Source: CALHVR01 sp963528625 (GTDB taxonomy: Bacteria; Fusobacteriota; Fusobacteriia; Fusobacteriales; Leptotrichiaceae). Taken from it: a stretch of 64,000 nucleotides of DNA. Where the stretch lies: positions 1-64,000 of the forward strand of contig CAURVQ010000001.1 of NCBI GenBank assembly GCA_963528625.1, in the 5' to 3' direction. Each line of letters begins with the position of its first letter. The first letter of the stretch is position 1. Positions 43,244-51,924 of this stretch are shown piece by piece. The notes under the pieces are model-generated. The model searched no databases. It had not been told where the DNA came from and saw nothing but the letters and a program-made list of their open reading frames with translations. A program made the position numbers and the translations under genes.

Positions 43244-44479
43244 ATGAGAAGAGTAGTTATTACGGGAATAGGGCTAGTAACTCCATTAGGTACAGGTAAA
43301 GAAAAAACATGGGAAAGATTATTAAATGGAGAATGTGGAATAGATAAAATTACTGCATTTGATACATCAGAACATACAGTTCATATCGCTGCAGAAGTTA
43401 ATGACTTTGTTGCAGAAAATTTTATAGAAAAGAAAGAATTAAAAAAATTAGGAAGATTTTCACAATTTGCAATAGCTGCATCAAAAGAAGCTTTAGCAGA
43501 TTCAAAATTAGAAATAACTGAAGAAAATGCAGATAGAATTGGAACAATTATTGGTTCGGGAATTGGAGGATTAGACATAATAGAGCAAGAAGTGGGGAAA
43601 ATGTTGGATAAAGGACCAAAAAGAGTATCTCCATTCTATATTCCGGCAGCTATATTAAATATGGCTTCAGGAAATACTTCAATATATTTAGGATCAAAAG
43701 GACCAAATAAAACAGTTGTTACTGCTTGTGCGTCAGGGACAAACTCAATAGGAGATGCATTTCAAACAATTATATTAGATAAAGCAGATGTAATGATAGC
43801 TGGAGGATGTGAAGCTACAGTTACTCCAAGTGGAATAGCAGGGTTTGCTAATTTAAAAGCATTGTCAACTAATCCGGATCCTAAAACGGCTTCAAGACCA
43901 TTTACGGCAGATAGAGACGGATTTGTATTAGGAGAAGGAGCAGGAGTTTTAATATTGGAAGAATTAGAACATGCAAAAGCTAGAGGAGCTAAAATTTATG
44001 CAGAAGTAGTTGGATATGGGGAAACAGGAGATGCGTTCCACATGACAGCACCTGCAGATGGTGGAGAAGGAGCAGCAAGAGCGATATTGATGGCATTAAA
44101 ACAAGGAAATGTTAAAATTGAAGAAGTTGATTATATAAATGCACATGGAACTTCAACACCTGCAAATGATAAAAATGAAACTGCAGCAATTAAATCAGCT
44201 TTAGGTGAACACGCATATAAAATAAATGTAAGTTCTACAAAAGGAGCTACTGGACATTTATTAGGTGGAGCTGGTGGAGTTGAAGCGGCATTTTTAGCAA
44301 TGGCAATAGATGAAGGTGTTGTGCCTCCAACAATTAATTATGAAAATCCAGATCCAGTTTGTGATTTGAATTATACACCAAATAAAAAAGTAAATAGAGA
44401 AATAGAAGTAGGATTATCAACTTCGTTAGGATTTGGTGGACATAATGCAGTATTGGCATTTAGAAAATATAAAGGATAA
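43244..44479 (+). CDS. fabF: Beta-ketoacyl-ACP synthase II
   Basis: 411 residues. Condenses malonyl-ACP with acyl-ACP in fatty-acid elongation. RVVITGIGLVTPLGTGKEKTW N-terminus, active-site Cys in TVVTACASGTNSIGDAF at about residues 158-174, first active His in NAHGTSTPANDKNE at about 302-315, second His in TKGATGHLLGGAGGVE at about 333-348, and SLGFGGHNAVLAF at the end. FabF-type rather than FabB by length and the TAC-ASGTN motif. Alone here, without acpP or fabG neighbours. Confidence 0.96.
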   Translation: MRRVVITGIGLVTPLGTGKEKTWERLLNGECGIDKITAFDTSEHTVHIAAEVNDFVAENFIEKKELKKLGRFSQFAIAASKEALADSKLEITEENADRIGTIIGSGIGGLDIIEQEVGKMLDKGPKRVSPFYIPAAILNMASGNTSIYLGSKGPNKTVVTACASGTNSIGDAFQTIILDKADVMIAGGCEATVTPSGIAGFANLKALSTNPDPKTASRPFTADRDGFVLGEGAGVLILEELEHAKARGAKIYAEVVGYGETGDAFHMTAPADGGEGAARAILMALKQGNVKIEEVDYINAHGTSTPANDKNETAAIKSALGEHAYKINVSSTKGATGHLLGGAGGVEAAFLAMAIDEGVVPPTINYENPDPVCDLNYTPNKKVNREIEVGLSTSLGFGGHNAVLAFRKYKG

Positions 44480-44490
44480 ATAAAAGATAT

Positions 44491-44528
44491 AAGGGTTATC
44501 GCATGAAAAGTGAGATAGCCCTTTATCC
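44491..44528 (+). terminator. Probable terminator after fabF
   Basis: AAGGGTTATC (44491-44500) pairs with GATAGCCCTT (44513-44522) over a 12-base loop; the T-tail (TTATCCTC) is weak. Followed by 97 AT-rich bases up to rnc. Confidence 0.6.
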
Positions 44529-44625
44529 TCATAATATTTTAATAAATAAAGTGTATAAATTTATAGTGTGAATTTTGTGAGTTGATAATATAAATTTATG
44601 GATACTAAAAAGAGAGGTTTAATTA

Positions 44626-45330
44626 ATGAATAAAGCTAGAGATTATAAAGAATTGATGGCAAAAATTGGCTATCAATTTAAAAATGAGGATTATTTAATA
44701 CAAGCTCTTACTCATAGGTCATATTTGAATGAAGGAAATAAAGCTAAACGAATAAATAATGAGAAATTGGAATTTTTAGGCGATGCAGTAGTAAATTTAA
44801 TAACAACAGAATATTTATATATAAACGGTGAAAATAAAAAAGAGGGAGAATTAGCAAAATTAAAGAGTAAAATAGTGAGTGAACCAGTATTCTCAAAAAT
44901 TGCATCAGATTTAGAGTTAGGTGAATATTTATTTTTAAGTAATGGTGAAGTGTCATCGGGTGGAAGAACTAGAAAATCAATTTTAGGAGATGCTTTTGAA
45001 GCATTAATTGGTGCAATTTTTAAAGATTCTGATTATTATAATACAAAAAAAATTGTAATGAAATATTTAGAAGAAAAAATAAAAACATTAGAGGAAATAG
45101 AGGGAATTGGAGATTATAAAACAATTTTACAAGAAATAACACAAAGTAAATATAGAAAAATGCCGGAATACAATTTGGTAAGAGCTATGGGACCTGATCA
45201 TGATAAAGTTTTTGAAGTAAGCGTAAGTATAAATGGTGAAGTAAAAGGGATAGGAATTGGAAAAAGTAAGAAAGAAGCAGAGAAAAATGCAGCGAAAAAG
45301 GCATTGGAAGGGATAAAAAATGGGAAGTAA
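44626..45330 (+). CDS. rnc: Ribonuclease III
   Basis: 234 residues. Cleaves double-stranded RNA, including the rRNA precursor. Nuclease domain signature NEKLEFLGDAVVNLITTEYL at about residues 45-64 (metal-binding Glu and Asp), GDAFEALIGAIF with the second Asp/Glu pair at about 122-133, and a C-terminal double-stranded RNA-binding domain (about 160-232) ending KSKKEAEKNAAKKALEG. GAGAGG ribosome site. The last 11 bases overlap coaD. Confidence 0.96.
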   Translation: MNKARDYKELMAKIGYQFKNEDYLIQALTHRSYLNEGNKAKRINNEKLEFLGDAVVNLITTEYLYINGENKKEGELAKLKSKIVSEPVFSKIASDLELGEYLFLSNGEVSSGGRTRKSILGDAFEALIGAIFKDSDYYNTKKIVMKYLEEKIKTLEEIEGIGDYKTILQEITQSKYRKMPEYNLVRAMGPDHDKVFEVSVSINGEVKGIGIGKSKKEAEKNAAKKALEGIKNGK

Positions 45331-45823
45331 AACTGCGTTATATCCGGGAAGTTTTGATCCTATAACGAAAGGACATATAGATATTATAAAGCGTTCGGTA
45401 GTATTAGTAGATAAGCTTATAATAGGAGTTTTTAAAAATTCTAATAAAACTAATGCTTGGTTTAGTGATGACGAAAAAGTAGAGATGATAAAAGAAATAC
45501 TGGAAAAAGAAGGAATTGACGCAGAAGTTATTTTGTTTAATGGACTTTTAGTTGATTTTATTGAAAAAGAAAAAATTGATATTTTAGTTAGAGGATTGAG
45601 AGCTTTATCAGATTTTGAATATGAATTACAATTTGCTTTAACAAATAAAGCTTTAGCCAAAAGTAAATTTGAAACAATATTTTTAAATGCACATAGAGAA
45701 TATTTATATTTAAGTTCAAGTTTAGTAAAAGAAATTGCTATAAATAATGGAGCTTTAGATAAATTTGTTAGTGAAAATGTAGAAAAAAAATTGATAGAAA
45801 AAGTAAAAATAAAAAAGATATAA
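45320..45823 (+). CDS. coaD: Phosphopantetheine adenylyltransferase
   Basis: 167 residues. Makes dephospho-CoA from 4'-phosphopantetheine and ATP. TALYPGSFDPITKGHIDIIKR (T/HxGH motif of the nucleotidyltransferase superfamily, about residues 5-24), VRGLRALSDFEYELQ at about 91-105 and SSSLVKEIAINNG at about 131-143, where most homologs have an ISSTxVR type motif. Starts within rnc, so it is translationally coupled. Confidence 0.95.
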   Translation: MGSKTALYPGSFDPITKGHIDIIKRSVVLVDKLIIGVFKNSNKTNAWFSDDEKVEMIKEILEKEGIDAEVILFNGLLVDFIEKEKIDILVRGLRALSDFEYELQFALTNKALAKSKFETIFLNAHREYLYLSSSLVKEIAINNGALDKFVSENVEKKLIEKVKIKKI

Positions 45824-45841
45824 AGTAGAAAGAGAGCAAAT

Positions 45842-47197
45842 GTGAGGAAAACAAAGAAAACTACATATGTATGTTCAGAATGTGGTTATACAACAGCAAA
45901 GTGGTTAGGAAAATGTCCTAATTGTGAATCATGGAGTTCTTTTGAAGAAGAAGTAGATTTGAAAAAAGCATTTCAATCAATAGAAAATAAAGAAGTATCA
46001 TTGAGTAAAATATCAGATATTGAGATTGAGAAAGAATTTAGAATGGTAACTCAATATGAAGAATTTGATAGAGTTTTAGGTGGAGGACTTATAAAAGGAG
46101 AAGTTGTATTAATTACTGGAAATCCGGGAATTGGGAAATCAACTTTTTTGTTACAGTTATCAGAAGAGTATTCAAAAATAGGGGCTGTATTTTATATATC
46201 AGGAGAAGAATCACCTAGACAAATAAAACAAAGAGCAAAAAGAATAAATGTGAATAGTGAAACTTTATATATTTTAAATGATACGAATATAGAAAAGATT
46301 GAAGGAGCAATTTTATCTAATAAGCCTAAAGTTGTAGTAATAGATTCAATACAAACATTATATTCAGAAAATGTGAGTTCAGTACCTGGAAGTGTTACGC
46401 AAATTCGTGAAACGACATTAAAAATAATTGAGATTGCAAAGAAAAATGAGATTGCATTTTATATTGTTGGGCATATAACAAAAGATGGTAAATTGGCAGG
46501 ACCTAAATTACTAGAGCATATGGTGGATGCAGTTTTACAACTTGAAGGTGAAGAAAATAGTTATTATAGAATAATTAGATCAATAAAAAATAGATATGGT
46601 TCAACAAATGAAATTTCAATTTTTGATATGAAAGAAAATGGAATAAGTGAAGTGAAAAATCCTTCTGAATTTTTTATAAGTGATAGAGATGAAAAAAATA
46701 TTGGAAGTATTATAACACCTATATTTGAAGGAAGTCGTGTGTTTTTATATGAAATTCAGTCACTTTTAAGTACCCCAAACTTTGGTATACCGCGAAGAAC
46801 AGTGGAAGGATATGATAAAAATAGAGTAGAAATATTGAGTGCAGTACTATCAAGACATTTGAATTTAGATGTATCTTCAAAAGATATTTATATAAATGTT
46901 CCGGGTGGAATTGACTTGAATGATAGAAGTTCAGATTTAGCAGTAGTCTTTTCTCTGTTATCGTCTATAAATAAAATTCCAATAAGTCAAAAAATAGCAG
47001 CAATTGGTGAATTGGGACTTAGAGGGGAAGTAAGAAAAGTATCTTTTATAAAAAATCGTGTAACTGAATTAGAGAAATTAGGATTTGTAGGAGTATATGT
47101 ACCGATGAGTCATAAAAAAGATTTAGAGAATGAAAAATTAAAAATAAAAATAAACTATATAAGTAATATAAGTGAATTAGTGGAAAGGGTGAGATGA
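45842..47197 (+). CDS. radA: DNA repair protein RadA (Sms)
   Basis: 451 residues, GTG start at 45842 with AGAGAG upstream. RecA-like motor that helps branch migration in recombination. Zinc finger CSECGYTTAKWLGKCPNCESW (cysteines at about 10, 13, 24, 27), Walker A TGNPGIGKST at about 97-106, the RadA-specific KNRYGSTNE at about 256-264, and a Lon protease-like C-terminal domain (IYINVPGGIDLNDRSSDLA; inactive protease). Overlaps the disA start. RadA-DisA is a known functional pair: in Bacillus RadA inhibits c-di-AMP synthesis by DisA. Confidence 0.96.
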   Translation: MRKTKKTTYVCSECGYTTAKWLGKCPNCESWSSFEEEVDLKKAFQSIENKEVSLSKISDIEIEKEFRMVTQYEEFDRVLGGGLIKGEVVLITGNPGIGKSTFLLQLSEEYSKIGAVFYISGEESPRQIKQRAKRINVNSETLYILNDTNIEKIEGAILSNKPKVVVIDSIQTLYSENVSSVPGSVTQIRETTLKIIEIAKKNEIAFYIVGHITKDGKLAGPKLLEHMVDAVLQLEGEENSYYRIIRSIKNRYGSTNEISIFDMKENGISEVKNPSEFFISDRDEKNIGSIITPIFEGSRVFLYEIQSLLSTPNFGIPRRTVEGYDKNRVEILSAVLSRHLNLDVSSKDIYINVPGGIDLNDRSSDLAVVFSLLSSINKIPISQKIAAIGELGLRGEVRKVSFIKNRVTELEKLGFVGVYVPMSHKKDLENEKLKIKINYISNISELVERVR

Positions 47198-48282
47198 TGC
47201 CAAGAAGTAAAGTTATTCAAAAAAAGAAAAAAATAACAATAGAAAATATTGAGAACGTAATAAGAAAAACAGCTCCCGGGACACCATTAAGAGAGGCTAT
47301 AAATAGAATACAAGAAGCAGAATTAGGAGCGTTAATAGTTCTTGGAGATCCAAATGAATTGGGCGATGTTTTAGGAAATGGATTTCAATTAAATACACAA
47401 TTTTCTCCACAAAAAGTTTATGAACTTTCAAAAATGGATGGTGCAATTATTTTGTCGGAAGATGGAATGACAATACATGGAGCTAATACACAATTACAAC
47501 CAAATTTTAAGTTAAAAACGGATGAAAGTGGGACAAGACATCAAACTGCTCATAGAGTAGCCCAACAAACAGGGAATTTAGTAATTACAGTGTCTGAGCG
47601 TAGAAATAAAATAACAATATATAAAGGTGATTTTAGATATATATTACATGATATTGCAGGTCTTTTAACTAAGGCATCTCAAGCAATAATGGCGTTAGAA
47701 AAATATGCTGGAGCTATTGACAGTAGTCTTACGAGATTATATCAATCTGAATTAGATAATATGGTAACATTGTATGATGTTACAGAAATTATAAGAATGT
47801 ATGCTTTATTATTTAAAATGTCAGAAGAAATAGAGGAGTATATATTAGAACTTGGAATAGAAGGAAGATTAATAAGTATTCAATATGAAGAAATAATGTT
47901 AAATCAAAAAGAAGGATTTGAATTATTATTAAAAGATTATAAAAATATGGAAATAACATTAAATGAAATTTATAAAAAAATTGATGAATTAATTGAAAAT
48001 AAAGTATTAACAGATGAAAATATTATTTCAGCATTAAATTATGATAAAAGAGATGAAATGGATGAAATTGTGAAGCCAAGAGGTTATAGATTTTTAAGAA
48101 ATATAAATAAAATAACAAATAAAGATATGGAACTTTTAGTTGCTGAATATAATGAATTACAAGCTATATTGTTGTCAAGCGTAGAAAAAATGGCACAAAT
48201 AAAAGGAATTAGTAAATTTAAAGCAGAATATATTTCAAGGAGAATAAAAGTATTAAAAAACAGAATAATGTTAGAAAAATAA
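47197..48282 (+). CDS. disA: DNA integrity scanning protein DisA (diadenylate cyclase), RHQ variant
   Basis: 361 residues from ATG 47197 (7 bases after AAAGGG; the ATG three bases earlier is the alternative). Scans DNA for branched structures and makes c-di-AMP from two ATP. DAC domain (residues about 1-150) has LGALIVLGDP and the catalytic KMDGAIILSEDG (Asp-Gly-Ala at about 84-86). The second motif reads GTRHQTAHRVAQQTG, where the family consensus is GTRHRTAERVAKQTG, so the second Arg is Gln116 (codon at 47542). A helical spine and a C-terminal helix-hairpin-helix (MAQIKGISKFKAEYISRRI) follow. Coupled to radA. Confidence 0.94.
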   Translation: MPRSKVIQKKKKITIENIENVIRKTAPGTPLREAINRIQEAELGALIVLGDPNELGDVLGNGFQLNTQFSPQKVYELSKMDGAIILSEDGMTIHGANTQLQPNFKLKTDESGTRHQTAHRVAQQTGNLVITVSERRNKITIYKGDFRYILHDIAGLLTKASQAIMALEKYAGAIDSSLTRLYQSELDNMVTLYDVTEIIRMYALLFKMSEEIEEYILELGIEGRLISIQYEEIMLNQKEGFELLLKDYKNMEITLNEIYKKIDELIENKVLTDENIISALNYDKRDEMDEIVKPRGYRFLRNINKITNKDMELLVAEYNELQAILLSSVEKMAQIKGISKFKAEYISRRIKVLKNRIMLEK

Positions 48283-48301
48283 AAAAGAAAGTAGGTAAAA
48301 A

Positions 48302-49207
48302 ATGAGTGAAAAATTAGTAGTTGGAGGACAAGCTGTTATTGAAGGGGTCATGATGAGAGGACCTAAAGCAATAGCAACAGCTGTAAGAAAAAAAGATGGA
48401 AGTATAGTTTACAAAAAAACATTAATTTCGGATAAAAATTATAAATGGTCAAAAATTCCATTTGTAAGAGGTGTAATAGCACTTTTTGATGCGATGGTTG
48501 TTGGAACTAAAGAGCTTATATTTGCATCAAATCAAGCTGGAATAGAAGAAGAAAAGTTATCAGATAAAGAAGTAAAAGGGACTGTAACGGTTTCAATATT
48601 ACTAGGAATCGTAGTATTTATGCTATTACCTTCATATATTGGAGGATTGGTTTTTAGGACAGATAGACTTGCAGCTAATGTTGTTGAAGCTGTAGTTAAA
48701 TTAGTATTTTTCTTGGGCTATATTTGGGGAATTTCATTTTTAAAAGATATAAAAAGAGTTTTTGAATATCATGGTGCAGAACATAAAAGTATTATGTGTT
48801 TTGAAATGGAAAAAGAATTGACACCTAAAAATGCAAAAGAATGTACGAGATTTCATCCAAGATGTGGAACAAGTTTTTTATTAATAGTTGTATTTATAAG
48901 TATTTTAGTATTTTCTTTATTTGATTTAATTTTTGGAGTTCCAACAGGAATAGTATCACTTTTAATATATAAATTAATAACGAGAGTATTGTTTGTTCCA
49001 CTAGTAGCAGGAATTGCATATGAATTGCAAAGATGGACGAGTTATCATTTAGAAAATGTTTGTGCTAAAACAATTTCAGCTCCAGGAATTTGGCTTCAAA
49101 AAATAACAACAAGTGAACCAGATGAATCACAATTAGAAGTAGCGATTGTAGCTTTAAATATAGCTTTAGGTCGTGAAGTAAATAACGCAACAGAAGTTTT
49201 TGAATAA
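48302..49207 (+). CDS. DUF1385 (YqhQ) membrane protein
   Basis: 301 residues. N-terminal family signature VGGQAVIEGVMMRGPKAIATAVRK (part shown here covers residues about 6-29), IPFVRGVIALFDAMVVGTKE, then about four to five membrane segments and the soluble EYHGAEHKSIMCFE at about 155-168 and CTRFHPRCGTSFLLI. The conserved His/Cys clusters suggest a metal site. YqhQ/DUF1385 function is not established; in Bacillus it affects motility and competence-related phenotypes in reports I cannot verify here. Follows disA by 19 bases. Confidence 0.9.
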   Translation: MSEKLVVGGQAVIEGVMMRGPKAIATAVRKKDGSIVYKKTLISDKNYKWSKIPFVRGVIALFDAMVVGTKELIFASNQAGIEEEKLSDKEVKGTVTVSILLGIVVFMLLPSYIGGLVFRTDRLAANVVEAVVKLVFFLGYIWGISFLKDIKRVFEYHGAEHKSIMCFEMEKELTPKNAKECTRFHPRCGTSFLLIVVFISILVFSLFDLIFGVPTGIVSLLIYKLITRVLFVPLVAGIAYELQRWTSYHLENVCAKTISAPGIWLQKITTSEPDESQLEVAIVALNIALGREVNNATEVFE

Positions 49208-49237
49208 TAAAATTATAAAAATAAAGGAGAAAAAGTT

Positions 49238-49579
49238 ATGTCAACAATATTTAAAAAAATAATTGATAAAGAAATACCAGCAAAAATAGTTTATGAAGAT
49301 GAAGAATTTTTAGCGTTTCATGATATTCAACCTCAAGCAAAAGTACATGTGATTGTAATTCCTAAGAAAGAAATAAAAAATCTTGATGCGGCAACAGAGG
49401 AAGATGTGTTATTGTTAGGGAAATTACAATTAACAGTAGCAAAAGTAGCTAGAATTTTAAATGTAGATAAAGAGGGGTATAGAGTTTTAACTAATATTGG
49501 AGAAAATGGTAGACAAACAGTTATGCATATTCATTATCATATATTGGGTGGAGAATTATTGCCTGATACATTGAAATAA
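49238..49579 (+). CDS. hinT: HIT-family (HINT-type) nucleotide hydrolase
   Basis: 113 residues, standard for Hint proteins. STIFKKIIDKEIPAKIVYED at the start, FHDIQPQAKVHVIVIPK at about residues 28-44, and the catalytic His triad HIHYHILGG at about 99-107. Hydrolyses purine nucleoside phosphoramidates such as AMP-lysine. GGAG ribosome site. The function in this cluster of DNA and RNA maintenance genes is housekeeping. Confidence 0.94.
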   Translation: MSTIFKKIIDKEIPAKIVYEDEEFLAFHDIQPQAKVHVIVIPKKEIKNLDAATEEDVLLLGKLQLTVAKVARILNVDKEGYRVLTNIGENGRQTVMHIHYHILGGELLPDTLK

Positions 49580-49598
49580 AAAGAAAGAGATAAAATTA

Positions 49599-50387
49599 AT
49601 GAGTGATAAAATAATAAGTTCTGATAATAAATTTTATAAATTACTAAAAAAATTAGACAAAAAAAAATATAGAGATGAAAATAATATTTTTAAAGCTGAA
49701 GGAGAAAAATTTTTAAGCGAAGATGTGAATTTTAATAGAATAGTTGTAAAAGAATCAAGATATAATTATTTTGTTGAAAAGTATGATATTGAAAAATATG
49801 AAAATTTAACGATTTTGAGAGATGACTTATTTGATGAAGTATCAACACAAGAAAATAGTCAAGGAATTTTATTTTTATATTCACGAAAATTGAATAACAT
49901 CTTTGACATAGTTGGTGATGTTGTTATTCTTGATGATATTCAAGATCCGGGTAATATAGGTACAATAATAAGAACAATGGAAGCAACAAATTTTAAAAAT
50001 TTGATTTTAACGAAAGGATCAGTTGATGTCTATAATCCAAAAACAGTTCGAGCTACAATGGGTGGAATTTTTAAATTAAATATTATTTATGATACACCAG
50101 AAAATATAATTAAATTTTTAAAAGAAAATGATTATTTAACAATTTCAACTGCATTACATGAAGATTCAATAAATTATAATGACATAAAATTAAAATCTAA
50201 AAATGCGTATATTTTTGGTAATGAAGGTGGAGGAGTTTCAAATTATATAATTGAAAATTCAGATATTAAAGCGATAATTCCAATTTATGGAAATATTGAA
50301 TCATTGAATGTTAGTGTAGCTAGTGGAGTATTTTTATATAAAATGAGAGAAAAATTGGAAAAAGTAAAGTTTGAGGGCGTGAAATAA
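49599..50387 (+). CDS. SpoU/TrmH-family RNA 2'-O-methyltransferase
   Basis: 262 residues. N-terminal substrate-binding domain (KLDKKKYRDENNIFKAEGEKF, part; about residues 15-70), then the knotted SPOUT domain: ILDDIQDPGNIGTIIRTMEA at about 107-126, TVRATMGGIFKL at about 147-158, FGNEGGGVS at about 207-215 and the closing LNVSVASGVFLY. It methylates a ribose of rRNA (RlmB-like) or tRNA; the exact target is undecidable. Immediately followed by tag with no gap. Confidence 0.9.
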   Translation: MSDKIISSDNKFYKLLKKLDKKKYRDENNIFKAEGEKFLSEDVNFNRIVVKESRYNYFVEKYDIEKYENLTILRDDLFDEVSTQENSQGILFLYSRKLNNIFDIVGDVVILDDIQDPGNIGTIIRTMEATNFKNLILTKGSVDVYNPKTVRATMGGIFKLNIIYDTPENIIKFLKENDYLTISTALHEDSINYNDIKLKSKNAYIFGNEGGGVSNYIIENSDIKAIIPIYGNIESLNVSVASGVFLYKMREKLEKVKFEGVK

Positions 50388-50933
50388 ATGAGATGCTCTT
50401 GGGCAAATAATGAATTGGCAATAAAATATCATGATAATGAATGGTGTAAAATTTCTAAAGATGATAGTTATATTTTTGAAATGTTAGTGTTAGAGAGTTT
50501 TCAAGCTGGATTGAGTTGGAATACAATTTTAAAGAAAAGAGAAAATTTTAGAGAAGTATTTGATAATTTTGATTACAAAAAAATTTCAAATTATAAAGAA
50601 AATAAAATAGAAGAATTACTTCAAAATGAAGGAATTATAAGACATAAATTAAAAATAAATGCAACAATAAATAATGCAAAAAAATTTATAGAAATTCAAA
50701 AAGAATTTGGAACTTTTGCAAATTATATTTGGGATTTTGTAGAAGGAAAACAAATTATAAATAATTGGAAAGAAATGAAGGAAGTTCCGGTAAAAACAGA
50801 GCTTTCTGATAAAATTAGTAAAGACTTGAAAAAAAGAGGTTTTAAATTTGTAGGGTCAACGATAATTTACTCTTTTTTACAAGCGATTGGGATAATAGAT
50901 GACCATATTGAAGGTTGTTTTTGTAAAAAGTAA
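50388..50933 (+). CDS. tag: DNA-3-methyladenine glycosylase I
   Basis: 181 residues. Removes 3-methyladenine from DNA in base excision repair. Zinc ligands Cys3 and His17 in MRCSWANNELAIKYHDNEW, family motif FEMLVLESFQAGLSWNTIL at about residues 29-47, and C-terminal ligands in DDHIEGCFCKK (His and Cys). ATG follows the previous stop directly. With nfo next door, it forms an AP-site repair pair: Tag makes the abasic site and Nfo cuts it. Confidence 0.94.
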   Translation: MRCSWANNELAIKYHDNEWCKISKDDSYIFEMLVLESFQAGLSWNTILKKRENFREVFDNFDYKKISNYKENKIEELLQNEGIIRHKLKINATINNAKKFIEIQKEFGTFANYIWDFVEGKQIINNWKEMKEVPVKTELSDKISKDLKKRGFKFVGSTIIYSFLQAIGIIDDHIEGCFCKK

Positions 50934-50983
50934 ACAAAAATTGAGAAATACAAATGATATTAAAAATAAAATTAGGAGGAATG

Positions 50984-51892
50984 ATGTTAAAAATAGGTTC
51001 ACACGTAGGAATGAGTGGGAAAAAAATGTTTTTAGGTTCGGTAGAAGAAGCATTGTCGTATGGATCGAATACATTTATGATTTATACAGGAGCACCACAA
51101 AATACAAAAAGGAAACCAATTGAAGAATTGAATATTCAAGCAGGATTAAATTTGATGAAAGAAAATAATATTGATATAAATGATATTGTGGTACATGCTC
51201 CATATATTATAAATTTAGGAAATGCAGTAAAGCCTGAAACATTTGAAATTGCAGTTCAATTTTTAAGAACTGAAATAGAGAGAACTGATGCTATAGGAGC
51301 TCCAAGAATAGTGTTACATCCGGGAGCACATGTTGGAGAGGGAGCAGAAGTAGGGATAGCTAAAATAATAGAAGGATTGAATGAAGTTTTAACACCTAAC
51401 CAAAAAACAACGGTTGCTTTGGAAACAATGGCAGGAAAAGGAACAGAATGTGGAAGAAGTTTTGAAGAAATTGCTAAAATAATAGAAGGTGTAAAATTAA
51501 AAGATAAGTTATCAGTTTGCTTTGATACTTGTCATGTTCACGATGCGGGTTATGATATTGTGAATGATTTTGAAGGAGTAATTGCTGAATTTGATAAAAT
51601 TGTAGGAATTGAGAGAATATCAGTTGTTCATTTGAATGATAGCAAAAATCCAAGAAGTGCACATAAAGATAGACATGAAAATTTAGGATTTGGGCACATA
51701 GGATTTGAAGCATTAAATAGAATAGCAAAATTTGAAAAGTTTGTATCAATTCCTAAAATTTTAGAAACACCTTATGTTGCGTTGACAGAAGAAAAAGGAG
51801 CTAAAACAGTTGCACCATATAAATATGAAATTGAAATGTTAAGAAATGGTATTTTTGATGAAAATTTATTAGAAAAAATAAAAAAAGGATAG
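50984..51892 (+). CDS. nfo: Endonuclease IV (AP endonuclease)
   Basis: 302 residues from ATG 50984; AGGAGG ends 5 bases upstream, so the ATGs at 50954 and 50981 are less suitable. TIM-barrel enzyme that cuts the backbone 5' of abasic sites with three zinc ions. LKIGSHVGMSGKKMFLG with the first His at residue 7, HAPYIINLGN at about 67-76, LHPGAHVGEG at about 107-116, VCFDTCHVHDAGYD at about 176-189, and HLNDSKNPRSAHKDRHENLGFG at about 213-234 (first part shown). Adjacent to tag and to the sigma-r4-like gene. Confidence 0.95.
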   Translation: MLKIGSHVGMSGKKMFLGSVEEALSYGSNTFMIYTGAPQNTKRKPIEELNIQAGLNLMKENNIDINDIVVHAPYIINLGNAVKPETFEIAVQFLRTEIERTDAIGAPRIVLHPGAHVGEGAEVGIAKIIEGLNEVLTPNQKTTVALETMAGKGTECGRSFEEIAKIIEGVKLKDKLSVCFDTCHVHDAGYDIVNDFEGVIAEFDKIVGIERISVVHLNDSKNPRSAHKDRHENLGFGHIGFEALNRIAKFEKFVSIPKILETPYVALTEEKGAKTVAPYKYEIEMLRNGIFDENLLEKIKKG

Positions 51893-51924
51893 AATTTGAT
51901 TAGTAAAATTATAAGGGAAATAAA

